Assembly: GCA_020425085.1 (NCBI GenBank)
Contig: JAGQRW010000017.1
Location: forward strand, 124,001 to 188,000
DNA from: Paracoccaceae bacterium
Lineage (GTDB): Bacteria > Pseudomonadota > Alphaproteobacteria > Rhodobacterales > Rhodobacteraceae
Length of the DNA: 64,000 bases
Reading direction: 5' to 3'
Part shown: positions 46,403 to 58,573 of the stretch, in pieces
Numbering within the stretch: the stretch's first letter is position 1
Layout: every line of letters begins with the position of its first letter
Translations under genes and position numbers: made by a program
Notes under the pieces: model-generated
What the model was told of the DNA's origin: nothing
Database searches by the model: none
The model's input: the letters and a program-made list of their open reading frames with translations, nothing else

Positions 46403-47425
46403 ATGCCAGACAATGCGAAACCCGCCGACCACCCCGTTGTGAATCACGGCAAGACCGGCGTTCTGATCGCCAATCTCGGCACGCCGGACGGTACGGATTA
46501 CTGGTCGATGCGGCGTTATCTGAATGAATTTCTGTCGGATCGGCGGGTGATCGACTATGCCCGGTGGAAATGGCAGCCCCTGTTGCAACTGATCATCCTC
46601 AGCAAGCGGCCGTTCAGTTCGGGGCGGGCGTATAAAAGCATCTGGAACCACGACCGCGACGAAGGGCCGTTGCGCAGCATTACCCGCGAACAGCGGGATC
46701 GGCTGGCGGAACGGCTTGGCGATGACGTGGTGGTGGAATATTGCATGCGTTACGGCAACCCATCGACAAGGGAAAGGGTGGCCGCGCTGGTGCAACAGGG
46801 TTGCGAGCGCATCCTGTTCTTTCCGCTTTATCCACAATATGCCGGCGCCACCACCGCCACAGCAAATGACAGCTTTTTCAGGACCTTGGCATCGCTGAAA
46901 TGGCAGCCATCGGTCAGGACCGTCACCGCCTATCACGATCACCCGCTTTATATCGAGGCGCTGGCGGGTTCGGTCAGGCAGGCCTTTGCCGGATTGACCC
47001 AACCGCCCGAGGTATTGCTTGCATCCTATCACGGCATGCCGGAACGCTATCTGGCCGAGGGGGATCCCTATTATTGCCAGTGCATGAAAACCACACGACT
47101 GCTTCGCGAACGGCTCGGGATGGACGAGAAATCGCTGGTCGCCAGCTTTCAGTCAAAATTCGGGCCCGAGGAATGGCTGAAACCGGCGACGGTCGATCAT
47201 GTTGCCAAACTGGCCAGATCAGGCGTTCGCCGCCTGGCAATCATGGCACCTGCATTTTCCGCCGATTGTCTGGAAACACTAGAGGAGATCAAGGTTGAGA
47301 TAAGGCAGGCTTTTCTGGGCGCGGGCGGTCAGGAATTCACCTATATCCCCTGCCTGAACGCCGATGCGGCACATATCGACATGATGGCGGATATCGTTGA
47401 CGCCAACCTTCAGGGCTGGCGCTAA
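46403..47425 (+). CDS. hemH: Ferrochelatase
   Basis: A 340-residue ferrochelatase inserting Fe2+ into protoporphyrin IX. Recognisable parts are VLIANLGTPDGTDYWSMRRYLNEFLSD at the N-terminus, EYCMRYGNPS, and the metal-site segment LASYHGMPERYL with its conserved histidine; MAPAFSADCLETLEEI closes the active site. It follows the methyltransferase-like gene and converges on mutT with a four-base overlap of the two stops. Confidence 0.95.
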   Translation: MPDNAKPADHPVVNHGKTGVLIANLGTPDGTDYWSMRRYLNEFLSDRRVIDYARWKWQPLLQLIILSKRPFSSGRAYKSIWNHDRDEGPLRSITREQRDRLAERLGDDVVVEYCMRYGNPSTRERVAALVQQGCERILFFPLYPQYAGATTATANDSFFRTLASLKWQPSVRTVTAYHDHPLYIEALAGSVRQAFAGLTQPPEVLLASYHGMPERYLAEGDPYYCQCMKTTRLLRERLGMDEKSLVASFQSKFGPEEWLKPATVDHVAKLARSGVRRLAIMAPAFSADCLETLEEIKVEIRQAFLGAGGQEFTYIPCLNADAAHIDMMADIVDANLQGWR

Positions 47426-47820
47426 AGCCAGTCGCGCAGGACCGCGATCAGCGGTATGTCGGCGGGCGGCATCGGATAGTTGCCAAGATCATTGGCCCGC
47501 ACCCATTTCAGCGCCTGGCCTTCGCGCGACCTCGGAATGCCCTGCCATTTGCGACAGGCAAAAACCGGCATCAGCAAGTGAAAATCGTCATAGGCATGGC
47601 TGGCAAAGGTCAGGGGCGCAAGACAGCTTTGCCAAGTGTCGATGCCAAGTTCTTCCTGCAATTCGCGGATCAAGGCCGTTTCAGGGGTTTCGCCAGGTTC
47701 GACCTTGCCGCCGGGAAACTCCCAAAGCCCCGCCATGGATTTGCCTTCGGGGCGCCGGGCCAGCAGCACCCGCCCTTCAACGTCGATCAGGGCAACCGCC
47801 GAAACCAGAACCGTTTTCAC
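47422..47820 (-). CDS. mutT: 8-oxo-dGTP diphosphatase (MutT)
   Basis: A 132-residue Nudix hydrolase. The Nudix box is GGKVEPGETPETALIRELQEELGI (residues 40-63, with the GX5EX7REUXEEXGU pattern). LARRPEGKSMAGLWEFPGGK before it and the short length are typical of MutT, which removes oxidised dGTP. Its start overlaps the argJ stop as ATGA, so it is translated with argJ. Confidence 0.93.
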   Translation of the reverse strand: MKTVLVSAVALIDVEGRVLLARRPEGKSMAGLWEFPGGKVEPGETPETALIRELQEELGIDTWQSCLAPLTFASHAYDDFHLLMPVFACRKWQGIPRSREGQALKWVRANDLGNYPMPPADIPLIAVLRDWL

Positions 47821-49196
47821 GAGCGATAATCAGCGTTGATCGCGATATATTGCTTGGTCAGATCACAGGTCCAGGCGGTAAAACTGCCGGATCCGATGCC
47901 CATGTCAACAGCGATCCTGATCTCGGGCTGTTTCATGTATCCGGCACCGTCTTCTTCGCGATATTCCGGGCAGACCCAGCCGTTTTCAGCCACCAGAATG
48001 TCGCCAAAGCGAATGGTCAGTCGATCACGGTCGGCCCTGGCACCGGATTTCCCCACCGCCATCACCACCCGGCCCCAATTCGGGTCTTCTCCGGCGATTG
48101 CGGTCTTGATCAGGGGCGAATTGGCAATCGCCATCGCCACCTTGCGGGCATCCGGCGGGGTGGCGGCACCGGTCACTTCGACCTCGACGAACTTGGTTGC
48201 GCCTTCGCCGTCCCTGACCACCAGATGCGCCAATTCACGCATTACCTGACCCAGCGCATTGGCAAATTCCTTGCCGGTACGCGACCGGACACCGCCGATT
48301 TCACAGCCGGATTTGCCGGTCGCCGCCAGGATCAGGCTGTCCGAGGTCGAGGTATCGCCATCCACGGTTATCGCGTTGAAGGTGTTGCGATTGGCCTGCG
48401 ACAGCATCTTCTGCAAGGCTGGCTGGCTGATGCTGGCATCGGTAAACAGGAACACCAGCATCGTCGCCATATCCGGTGCGATCATCCCGGATCCCTTGGC
48501 GAATCCGGCGATTTTCACCGGCCTGCCGTCGATCTCGATTTCAGCGACAGCACCTTTGGCAAAGGTGTCGGTGGTCATGATGGCGCGCGCTGCCGATTCG
48601 GCCGCATCCGGCGACAGGTCGTCACTTAGCTGGCTGATCACATCGGTGATCTTGCCATATGGCAGCGGCTGGCCGATGACGCCGGTCGAGGCGGAAAACA
48701 CATGTTCCGCCGGAATGGTCAGCGCCGCTGCAACCGCCGAAGTGGTCATGGCCACCGCCTCGGTTCCGGCAGCACCGGTAAATGCGTTGGAATTGCCCGA
48801 GTTCACCAGAATGGCAAATCCCTTGCTGCCGGCGCCCCTATCGGCCAGCCACGCCAGTTTTGCCTCGCAGTCCAGCACCGGGGCCGAGCGGGTCGAGGAA
48901 CGGGTGAACACCCCGGCAATCGACGCCCCGGCTGAAATGCTGACCAGCATGACATCATCGCGGTCGGCATATTTCACCCCGGCCCTGGCCGCGGCAAAGC
49001 TTACGCCGTCGATTACCGGCAGGGCCGGAAACCCGTCCGGTGGGGCCAGCGGGGAAACGCCATGCGGCGTTCCCAAAGCCGCCTCAAGTTCGGCTCGGGC
49101 CTCTTTCAGCTTGCGCCTTAGCCGGGTCAGCTTGTTTTCCAATTCGGAGACATGCTCGGCAGATTGCTGATCTTCGCTGTCATCACCCGGCATCAT
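47817..49196 (-). CDS. argJ: Bifunctional glutamate N-acetyltransferase (ArgJ) with N-terminal extension
   Basis: A 459-residue ArgJ, which makes N-acetylglutamate and recycles acetyl groups in arginine synthesis. The ATG at 49196 is chosen because AGGGGG lies seven bases upstream. The self-cleavage site is in GMIAPDMATMLVFLF (Thr nucleophile); CVFTRSSTRSAPV-like and GEDPNWGRVV segments are present. Ordinary ArgJ begins near VSPLAPPDGFPALPVIDG; here about 45 extra residues precede it, acidic then strongly helical (ELENKLTRLRRKLKEARAEL). No closer start with a ribosome site is seen, so the extension seems real. Confidence 0.92.
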   Translation of the reverse strand: MMPGDDSEDQQSAEHVSELENKLTRLRRKLKEARAELEAALGTPHGVSPLAPPDGFPALPVIDGVSFAAARAGVKYADRDDVMLVSISAGASIAGVFTRSSTRSAPVLDCEAKLAWLADRGAGSKGFAILVNSGNSNAFTGAAGTEAVAMTTSAVAAALTIPAEHVFSASTGVIGQPLPYGKITDVISQLSDDLSPDAAESAARAIMTTDTFAKGAVAEIEIDGRPVKIAGFAKGSGMIAPDMATMLVFLFTDASISQPALQKMLSQANRNTFNAITVDGDTSTSDSLILAATGKSGCEIGGVRSRTGKEFANALGQVMRELAHLVVRDGEGATKFVEVEVTGAATPPDARKVAMAIANSPLIKTAIAGEDPNWGRVVMAVGKSGARADRDRLTIRFGDILVAENGWVCPEYREEDGAGYMKQPEIRIAVDMGIGSGSFTAWTCDLTKQYIAINADYRS

Positions 49197-49219
49197 TCCC
49201 ATTCCCCCTGCTAGGTCGT

Positions 49220-50080
49220 TTAGTCGTTCAACAGGTCTACATCGCGGATCACCGACGGATCAACCGCCAGTTCGGTCCGCGTCACTTTTGCCGCTTCGGT
49301 CAGGCGGGCTATTTCAGCCTCCAGCGATTTCTGCCGCAGTTCATTGGTCAGATCGGCCCGCACATCCTCGATCGTGGGGGTTTCAAGGTTGCGCATGTCG
49401 TTCAGTTTGATCACATGCCAGCCGAACTGCGTTTCCACCGGTGGCGACACCTCACCGATGGCCAGCTCCATTACCGCATCCTCAAACGGTTTCACCATCT
49501 GGCCCTTGCCGAACCAGCCCAGCTTGCCGCCGCCCGGCCCCGAAGGCCCGGTCGATCGTTCCTGTGCCAGCGTGGCAAAATCGGCGCCATCCTGAAGAAG
49601 CTTGATGATTTCTTCGGCCTCTTCGCGGGTCTTGACCAGAATATGCGAGGCATCGAATTCGGTTTCCGGCACCATTGCATCATAGTGTTCGTCATAGGCA
49701 GCCTTGAGCTCTTCCTCGGAAATTTCGCGTTCGGCCAGTTGGTCGATGGCGGCATTTGCCAGATAGGCGCGCTTTTCGTTCTCAAGGCCGATGACCGTCC
49801 TGGCGTTCATCTTGTCCTTGATGGTGTTCATCAGCACGGTCTGCTGGATCAACTGTTCGATCATTCCCTCCAGCAGCACATCATCGGGCAGTTGCTGGTA
49901 CTGCTCTGGCAACCGGGTGCGCAGCGAAATGACGTTTCCGACCGTGATATCGGTGCCATCGACCGTCGCAAGCACCGATTTGGCGGTGACCGGTTCTTCG
50001 GCGGCGGCGCCAAGCGGCAACAGTGCGACGCATGCGGCCAGGGTCAGGGATTTGGCCAGATTTCTGCTTGTCGGGTTCAT
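49220..50080 (-). CDS. Periplasmic parvulin-type peptidyl-prolyl isomerase
   Basis: A 286-residue protein with a Sec signal peptide (SLTLAACVALLPLGAAAEE), a SurA-like N-terminal helical region and a parvulin domain at about 135-225 (ASHILVKTREEAEEIIKLL, GPGGGKLGWFGKGQMVKPFE, TQFGWHVIKL). It should assist folding of exported proteins. The ATG at 50080 has GGAG six bases upstream. It is divergent from secA across about 250 bases, which suits an export-related role. Confidence 0.9.
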   Translation of the reverse strand: MNPTSRNLAKSLTLAACVALLPLGAAAEEPVTAKSVLATVDGTDITVGNVISLRTRLPEQYQQLPDDVLLEGMIEQLIQQTVLMNTIKDKMNARTVIGLENEKRAYLANAAIDQLAEREISEEELKAAYDEHYDAMVPETEFDASHILVKTREEAEEIIKLLQDGADFATLAQERSTGPSGPGGGKLGWFGKGQMVKPFEDAVMELAIGEVSPPVETQFGWHVIKLNDMRNLETPTIEDVRADLTNELRQKSLEAEIARLTEAAKVTRTELAVDPSVIRDVDLLND

Positions 50081-50152
50081 CATGCTCTCCAAAGGGCGGT
50101 GCGGTATGGCACCTTTATTTGACGGTCATCCCACCACCTGCCAGTGGTGACG

Positions 50153-50181
50153 TTGACACAGGTGAAGCATCCCCTTACATG
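50153..50181 (+). promoter_or_regulatory. Candidate secA promoter
   Basis: TTGACA at 50153-50158, a perfect -35 hexamer, is followed after 17 bases by TACATG, a partial -10 match (T, A and the fourth A agree). It lies about 147 bases before the secA start and points toward it. No other strong candidate is seen in the divergent region. Confidence 0.4.
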
Positions 50182-50327
50182 CCTTTTGTCAGTGTGGAAA
50201 GACAGGCAAGGCTTGGCTATTGGGCGATTGTTCTAGGGCCGCCGATCAGGGCAGGCAAGACCGGCCTTTGCACATTTCTGTTAGTGCGCCGTCATTCACG
50301 GCACAGTTCAACGTTATCGGAGCCTGA

Positions 50328-53015
<2,688 letters not shown>

Positions 53016-53198
53016 GGCCGGATTCAGCAATTCTTCATTTTCGGGCGGCAGTATCGGCGTTGATAAATCAATGCAGATGGAATTGACGCAAATTGTCGCA
53101 TGGGCAAAGATCAAACTATCGACATGCGAATTTGGTATTCTGGCCACAATTCCCTGCGATGGTTAACCGTGGATCGGCCATGAAACCCGGAGTGTACC

Positions 53199-54521
53199 TT
53201 GCGAAACGGCGATAAATTGGGGCTACTCGGCGCGGCATTGTTGCTGGCGGGTTCGGGTGCAGTGCTGGCCACCCATGCCGGTTCCATATTCAACACCGGG
53301 ACCGGCGGGCATCCCGGCGCGGTGCGCGTTGCCAGCCTGAACCGGATGGCGGATGATACCACCATGACCGATTTCACACCGGCCACGGAACTGCTGGGCT
53401 TTGAACCGCAGTTGAAGATCAACCGCCGCGAACTTGAAATCACCAATGTGCATCTTGGACATACGGCCAGTGCCGAAATCACCTCGATCCCGGATTATGG
53501 CGCGCCGCTGGCCAGGATTGCCGTTGATCCGCCGTTAACCTTTCAGCGCCCTGAACCGGTGGCGCGACCGATGGTCGGCAAGGACATGATTGCGGCCGCG
53601 CCCATGCAGCCCGACAGTCCGAATAGGGTGAAACAGGATGCCATCGGCACCACACAAACCGCCGGCAATAGGCCGCCAGTGGAAACGGGTCCGATCCTGC
53701 CGACAGCACCCTTTGGCCGTGACAGCGCCGGTTTTCCCTTTGGTTCCGATCTTGGCAAAAAGGCGAATCTGACCCATTCCGACAACGGTATGCAGGTGCC
53801 GATGGTCAGCGATCTTAACGATCAAAGCCCGTTCGGTGTCGACTGCAAGGTCGATCTTGATGCCGGTTCCGCACCGGGGGCAATGGTTCATCTGGCGCTG
53901 AACGTGCCGTGCCTGCCCAACAGCCGGGTCGAAATCCGACACGGCAAATTGTTCTTTGCCGCCGCAACCGATCCTGTCGGCAAACTTGATATCAATGTGC
54001 CCGCGCTTGAAGAAGATGCCTCGATCTCGGTCCGGCTGAGCACCGGCACCACGCTTGATGCCAACGTCAAGGTGCCGGAACTGAAAGATTTCGAACGCGT
54101 TGCGGTTCTGTGGCGCGGTCTGCTTGATCTTGAAATTCATGCCCTTGAATTCGGTGCCAACCAGAATTCGCGCGGCCATATCTGGCCCGGTCACCCCAGT
54201 GAGCCGGAACAGGCCAGACGGCAGGGTGGCGGATTCGTGATCACCCTCGGCAACGAAACGCTGCCGGAACCGGAGCGGGCGGCGATCTATTCACTACCGC
54301 GATCGGCCCGAAACAAGGCGGGTGTGGTGAAAATGATACTGACCGCCAATGCCGACGCGGCAACCTGTGGCACCAGCCAAACCGTCTATTCGGTGCATTC
54401 AAAACAGGGGCGGATGGTCGGCGCATCGGGCTTTCAGTTCGAAATGCCCGCCTGCGGCAGTGAAACGCAAAGCATGGTCTTGAATAATGCGGTTCGGGAC
54501 TTGATTATCGCCGCAAAGTGA
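53199..54521 (+). CDS. Secreted or membrane-anchored protein, function unknown
   Basis: A 440-residue protein. The only start in the open frame is TTG at 53199, with GGAG six to seven bases upstream. Residues 8-28 (LGLLGAALLLAGSGAVLATH) are a signal or anchor. A low-complexity proline-rich part follows (about 90-180), then beta-rich sequence with cysteines (DCKVDLDAGS, NVPCLPNSRVEIRHGKL) and a C-terminal part with two more (AATCGTSQTVY, EMPACGSE). I do not recognise the family. It sits between secA and a PstS/OmpA fusion, 21 bases before the latter, so the two likely form an operon and act in the envelope. Confidence 0.8.
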   Translation: MRNGDKLGLLGAALLLAGSGAVLATHAGSIFNTGTGGHPGAVRVASLNRMADDTTMTDFTPATELLGFEPQLKINRRELEITNVHLGHTASAEITSIPDYGAPLARIAVDPPLTFQRPEPVARPMVGKDMIAAAPMQPDSPNRVKQDAIGTTQTAGNRPPVETGPILPTAPFGRDSAGFPFGSDLGKKANLTHSDNGMQVPMVSDLNDQSPFGVDCKVDLDAGSAPGAMVHLALNVPCLPNSRVEIRHGKLFFAAATDPVGKLDINVPALEEDASISVRLSTGTTLDANVKVPELKDFERVAVLWRGLLDLEIHALEFGANQNSRGHIWPGHPSEPEQARRQGGGFVITLGNETLPEPERAAIYSLPRSARNKAGVVKMILTANADAATCGTSQTVYSVHSKQGRMVGASGFQFEMPACGSETQSMVLNNAVRDLIIAAK

Positions 54522-54542
54522 TTTTGCCACAGGCGGGGATGC

Positions 54543-56105
54543 ATGAATCGGTTTTACCGGTGGGGTTCGGGGTTGGCCGTGGGTCTGGCATTCGCCTTTG
54601 CGGGTGCCGCATATGCAGAAGACATCACGCTTTTTTCCGCCGATGGCGCATTGCAGGTTTCCGGAACGCTGTTGAATTATGACGGTGAGTTCTACACCAT
54701 TCAGTCGCGCTTTGGCGAACTGACCCTGAACGCACTTGGCCTGACCTGTCAGGGCGCGGCCTGCCCGGATCCCGGGTTATATGCCGCTGACCTGTCGCTA
54801 TCCGGGGCCAGCGCCATGGTGCTGGATCTGCTGCCCGGACTGATCGAGGATTTCGGCTTTTCCACCGGTCACGATACCAAACGCATCGACCTTTCGCATA
54901 CCGAATGGACCTATTTCGTTGCCGACAAGGCGCGTATCCCGGTGGCCCGCCTGCAAGCCCGGGCCAATAATTCGACCGATGCGATTGGCGATCTGATCAA
55001 CGGTGACACTGATCTTGCATTTGCCACGCGGCGCCCGGACAAAGACGAACTGAAAGCCGCCAAAAAGGCCAGAATCGGCGAGCCGAAAACCCCTTTCCGG
55101 CAGCAGATCATCGCCATTGATGCACTGGTTTTCATCGTTTCGAAATCAAACCCGGTATCGGCACTCAGCCTTGCCGATATCGCTGCGATCTACGCCGGCG
55201 AGATCAGCAACTGGTCGCAACTCGGCGGTTATGACGCGCCGATTGCGGTGTTTCACCATCTGCCGGATTCCGACCTGGCCGCCGCTTTCACCAGTGCCAC
55301 ATTTCCCGAGACCCCGGATCAGCCGCTCAGGCCCGGGCGTATTTTCGGCGACGCGCGTGATCTGTCCGACGCGATCACACAGGATCCGTTCGCCATCGGC
55401 TATACCAGTTTCGGCGCAGTCCGGAACGCCCGTGTGCTGTCGCTGAAGGGGGATTGCGGCATCCTGCAACCACCGGACAGTTTCAGCCTGAAGGCGGGCG
55501 ACTATCCGCTGATCCGGTTCCTCTATGCCATTGCACCAAGCCGCCGCCTGCCATTGTTCGCGCGGAACTTTCTGGCCTATCTGGATGGCGAACCGGCGCA
55601 GCAGTCGATTGCCGACCTGGGTTTTGTTGCTCAGGATATCGAACGTCGTTCCCTTTCCGAACAACAGGATCGCCTGTCAAATGCCATCATGCAGGCAGAT
55701 TACGAGGTCGGGCTTGAAGATCTCAGGTCCTTTGTCACTACCTTTCAGGGGGCCGAAAGGTTGTCTGCCACCCTTCGGTTTCTGGACGGTTCGACCGCGA
55801 TGGATGCACGATCAAGCCGCAACCTGAGGATTCTGTCGCAAATGATCGAGACCGGCGATTTTGACGGGCGCGAACTTGTCATCGCTGGTTTTTCCGACAG
55901 TCAGGGCGGCAAACTCGGCAATCAGCGCCTGTCGCAACAGCGCGCCGATCTGGTTCTGAGCGCGCTGAAATCCCACGCCACGCGGGCCAATCTGTCGCGC
56001 GTTACCTTTACCACCATTGGCCTTGGCGAAATCTCGCCGCTTGCCTGCAACGATGACGAGGCGGGTCGGCACCTTAATCGGCGGGTGGAAATCTGGCTGC
56101 GCTGA
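54543..56105 (+). CDS. Fusion of PstS-like substrate-binding domain and OmpA C-terminal domain
   Basis: A 520-residue periplasmic protein with a signal peptide ending AAYAED. The middle (about 85-360) resembles PstS-type phosphate-binding proteins: VFIVSKSNPVSALSLADIAAIYAGEISNWSQLGG is the typical stretch. The C-terminal 130 residues are an OmpA-like peptidoglycan-binding domain (VIAGFSDSQGGKLGNQRLSQQRADLVL, LNRRVEIWL). It may tether a ligand sensor to the wall; its ligand is unknown. It follows the unknown gene after secA at short distance. Confidence 0.88.
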   Translation: MNRFYRWGSGLAVGLAFAFAGAAYAEDITLFSADGALQVSGTLLNYDGEFYTIQSRFGELTLNALGLTCQGAACPDPGLYAADLSLSGASAMVLDLLPGLIEDFGFSTGHDTKRIDLSHTEWTYFVADKARIPVARLQARANNSTDAIGDLINGDTDLAFATRRPDKDELKAAKKARIGEPKTPFRQQIIAIDALVFIVSKSNPVSALSLADIAAIYAGEISNWSQLGGYDAPIAVFHHLPDSDLAAAFTSATFPETPDQPLRPGRIFGDARDLSDAITQDPFAIGYTSFGAVRNARVLSLKGDCGILQPPDSFSLKAGDYPLIRFLYAIAPSRRLPLFARNFLAYLDGEPAQQSIADLGFVAQDIERRSLSEQQDRLSNAIMQADYEVGLEDLRSFVTTFQGAERLSATLRFLDGSTAMDARSSRNLRILSQMIETGDFDGRELVIAGFSDSQGGKLGNQRLSQQRADLVLSALKSHATRANLSRVTFTTIGLGEISPLACNDDEAGRHLNRRVEIWLR

Positions 56106-56115
56106 TCGCGCCCGC

Positions 56116-56880
56116 TTACAACAACCCCGCCGAACGGAAGCTGAAATCGCTTTCCTTGCCGATGATCAGGTGGTCGTGAATGACGATGTTCAGGGCGTCT
56201 GCGGCATCCCTGATGCGGTTGGTCATGACAATATCGCTGTCCGAGGGGCTGGGGTCGCCCGAAGGGTGGTTGTGTACCAGAATGATCGCCGAGGCATTCA
56301 GCTCCAGCGCGCGCTTGATCACTTCACGCGGATAGACCGGGACGTGATCGACCGTGCCCTTTTGCTGTTCCTCATCCGTGACAAGGATGTTCTTTCGGTC
56401 CAAAAACAGCACCCGGAATTGTTCCAGCGGACGGTGCGCCATCGCCGTCTTGCAATATTCCAGCAGCGAATCCCACGATGACAGAACCGGGCGGTTCATC
56501 ACCCTGGCGCGTGCCATCCGATGCGCTGCCGCCTCGACGATCTTCAATTCCTGCACCACGCTTGCACCAACCCCCGGCACCTTGGCCAGTCGTTCGGCCG
56601 GGGCAGCAAGCACATGGTTGAAATCACCAAATTCACGCATCAGGCGTTTGGCCAGCGGTTTCACATCCTGTCGCTGGATGGCGCGAAACAGCACCAGTTC
56701 CAGCAGTTCATAATCCGGCATCGCCGCGGCACCGCCTTCCTGAAACCGCAGGCGCAGACGGGTTCGGTGATTTTTGCGATAATCTTCCTCATCCTTGCGC
56801 TGACCCGGAACATTGGCGGCAAAGGCGAATCCCGGCAAGGGGGATTCGGCAAATTCCGGTTGTTTCCGATCAATGCTCAT
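56116..56880 (-). CDS. radC: RadC/JAB-domain protein
   Basis: A 254-residue protein with a helix-hairpin-helix part (LAKVPGVGASVVQELKIVEA) and a C-terminal MPN/JAB domain whose metal motif HNHPSGDPSPSDSD is complete. The exact biochemical role of RadC proteins is unsettled; DNA-repair naming is historical. It converges on the PstS/OmpA gene and starts 42 bases after map. Confidence 0.93.
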   Translation of the reverse strand: MSIDRKQPEFAESPLPGFAFAANVPGQRKDEEDYRKNHRTRLRLRFQEGGAAAMPDYELLELVLFRAIQRQDVKPLAKRLMREFGDFNHVLAAPAERLAKVPGVGASVVQELKIVEAAAHRMARARVMNRPVLSSWDSLLEYCKTAMAHRPLEQFRVLFLDRKNILVTDEEQQKGTVDHVPVYPREVIKRALELNASAIILVHNHPSGDPSPSDSDIVMTNRIRDAADALNIVIHDHLIIGKESDFSFRSAGLL

Positions 56881-56922
56881 GACCGCAAATCTGCTGCCAT
56901 TCCGGTTAAGAAATGCTTAACC

Positions 56923-57750
56923 TCAGGCCCAGGTCGGGTGGAATTTACCCGCTGGCGACAGCGTGAAAATCTCGCAACCATCGGCGGTGACACCGATCGA
57001 ATGCTCAAACTGCGCCGAAAGCGACTTGTCCTTGGTCACGGCGGTCCAGTCATCCGCCAACACCTTGGTGTCTGGCTTGCCGAGATTGACCATCGGTTCG
57101 ATGGTGAAGAACATGCCTTCTTCCAGTCTTGGGCCGGCACCGAACCGGCCATAGTGCAACACGTTCGGTGCGGAATGAAACACCCGCCCAAGCCCGTGAC
57201 CGCAGAAATCACGCACCACCGACATGCGCTGCGCCTCGACATAGCGCTGGATGGCGGCACCGATATCGCCAAAGGTGTTGCCCGGCCTGACCTGATCAAT
57301 GCCCAGCATCAGCGCGTCATGGGTGACCTGAATAAGGCGTTCCGCCTTGCGATTCAGCCGCCCGGCCACGAACATCCTTGACGAATCTCCGAACCAGCCA
57401 TCCAGAATGCAGGTCACGTCAATATTCAGGATATCCCCGTCCTTCAGACGTTTTTCCGACGGAATGCCGTGACAAACCACATGGTTCAGCGAAATGCAGC
57501 TGGATTTCGGATAGCCCTTGTAGCCCAGCGTCGCCGGGACCGAGTCATTGGCCAACATGAAATCGTGGCACAACTGATCCAGCCGTTCGGTGGTAACACC
57601 CGGCACCACATGTTCGGCGATCATGTCTAGGGTTCGCGCGGCAAGGGCTCCGGCGCGACGCATGCCTTCGAATTCATCCGGGGTGTGGATCTGAATGCCG
57701 TCTCTGTTCAGACGGCCAGGTGTCTGACCTTCCACTCTATGCTCCGTCAT
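56923..57750 (-). CDS. map: Methionine aminopeptidase, type I
   Basis: A 275-residue metallopeptidase removing initiator methionine. Metal ligands and family motifs are in DILNIDVTCILDGWFGDSSRMF (two aspartates), FCGHGLGRVFHSAPNVLHYG (histidine), FFTIEPMVNLG (glutamate) and QFEHSIGVT (glutamate). The start MTEHRVEGQTPGRLNRDG at 57750 is preferred to an upstream extension without conservation. Confidence 0.95.
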   Translation of the reverse strand: MTEHRVEGQTPGRLNRDGIQIHTPDEFEGMRRAGALAARTLDMIAEHVVPGVTTERLDQLCHDFMLANDSVPATLGYKGYPKSSCISLNHVVCHGIPSEKRLKDGDILNIDVTCILDGWFGDSSRMFVAGRLNRKAERLIQVTHDALMLGIDQVRPGNTFGDIGAAIQRYVEAQRMSVVRDFCGHGLGRVFHSAPNVLHYGRFGAGPRLEEGMFFTIEPMVNLGKPDTKVLADDWTAVTKDKSLSAQFEHSIGVTADGCEIFTLSPAGKFHPTWA

Positions 57751-57805
57751 CTGGCGTTTTTTTCTAGTTAGTCTGAAACCTTGGTTGATACCAGCCCGGG
57801 GATGG

Positions 57806-58522
57806 TCAAAATTGTCGATCTGCGTCAACGGGCAGCGGATTTCTCAGGGTTTCCGCCTCGGGTGACAATGCGATATCATATGCCAGCATTTCAACCCCGG
57901 CGTCGCGCGCGGCATCAAAGGCGCGGGCATAGTCGGGGTCGATGTCGGCAGCAACACGAAATCCTGTACAATCGGTGCGATGGATGGCGTAAAGCATGAC
58001 CGCACGAAACCCCTGTGCGATCATCCGGGTCAGTTCTTCCAGATGTTTGGTGCCGCGTTTGGTAATCGTATCGGGAAATTCGGCAACCTGACCCTGACGC
58101 CGCAGCGTCACGGTCTTGACCTCGACATAGGCGTCCGGCAGTCCGGGTTCCGACAACAGGAAATCAATGCGGCTGTTCTTGCCATAGGCGACCTCGGGCC
58201 TGATTTCACCATAGGCTGCAAGTTCCGGCACCCGGCCCAGGCGCAACGCGTTTTCAACCACGCGGTTCGGCAGGCTTGTGTCGATCCCGGCCCAGTGATC
58301 ATCGCCGAGTTCCACCAGTTTCCAGCTGTAATTCAACTTGCGTTTCGGATCGTCGTTCGGTTCCAGCCAAATCCGCAACCCTTCCATGTTCAGCCCGGTC
58401 ATCGCGCCGGGATTGGCGCAGTGGGCCGTGACAATGCTGCTGTCGGACAGGCGCGCATCGGCCAGAAACCGTTTGTAACGGCGGATCAGGGTGGCGGCAA
58501 CCAAGGGGGTTTGAAACTGCAT
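57806..58522 (-). CDS. sfsA: SfsA family DNA/RNA nuclease
   Basis: A 238-residue SfsA. Family segments include LVAATLIRRYKRFLADARL, VTAHCANPGAMTGL near the N-terminus and SRIDFLLSEPGLPDAYVEVKTVTLRR, which resembles a PD-(D/E)xK nuclease core. E. coli SfsA was named from maltose-gene stimulation; related proteins have nuclease activity. It is divergent from the molybdopterin-binding gene across 51 bases. Confidence 0.93.
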   Translation of the reverse strand: MQFQTPLVAATLIRRYKRFLADARLSDSSIVTAHCANPGAMTGLNMEGLRIWLEPNDDPKRKLNYSWKLVELGDDHWAGIDTSLPNRVVENALRLGRVPELAAYGEIRPEVAYGKNSRIDFLLSEPGLPDAYVEVKTVTLRRQGQVAEFPDTITKRGTKHLEELTRMIAQGFRAVMLYAIHRTDCTGFRVAADIDPDYARAFDAARDAGVEMLAYDIALSPEAETLRNPLPVDADRQF

Positions 58523-58573
58523 CCGATGGTCCTATAGCTCGCACAGGTTCAAAACAAGTTCCGGGGCGATGAA

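Noticed and set aside
53060-53071. TTGATAAATCAA upstream of the unknown gene after secA
   Set aside because: The two FNR half-sites are separated by two bases, not four, so this is not a usable FNR or FnrL box.
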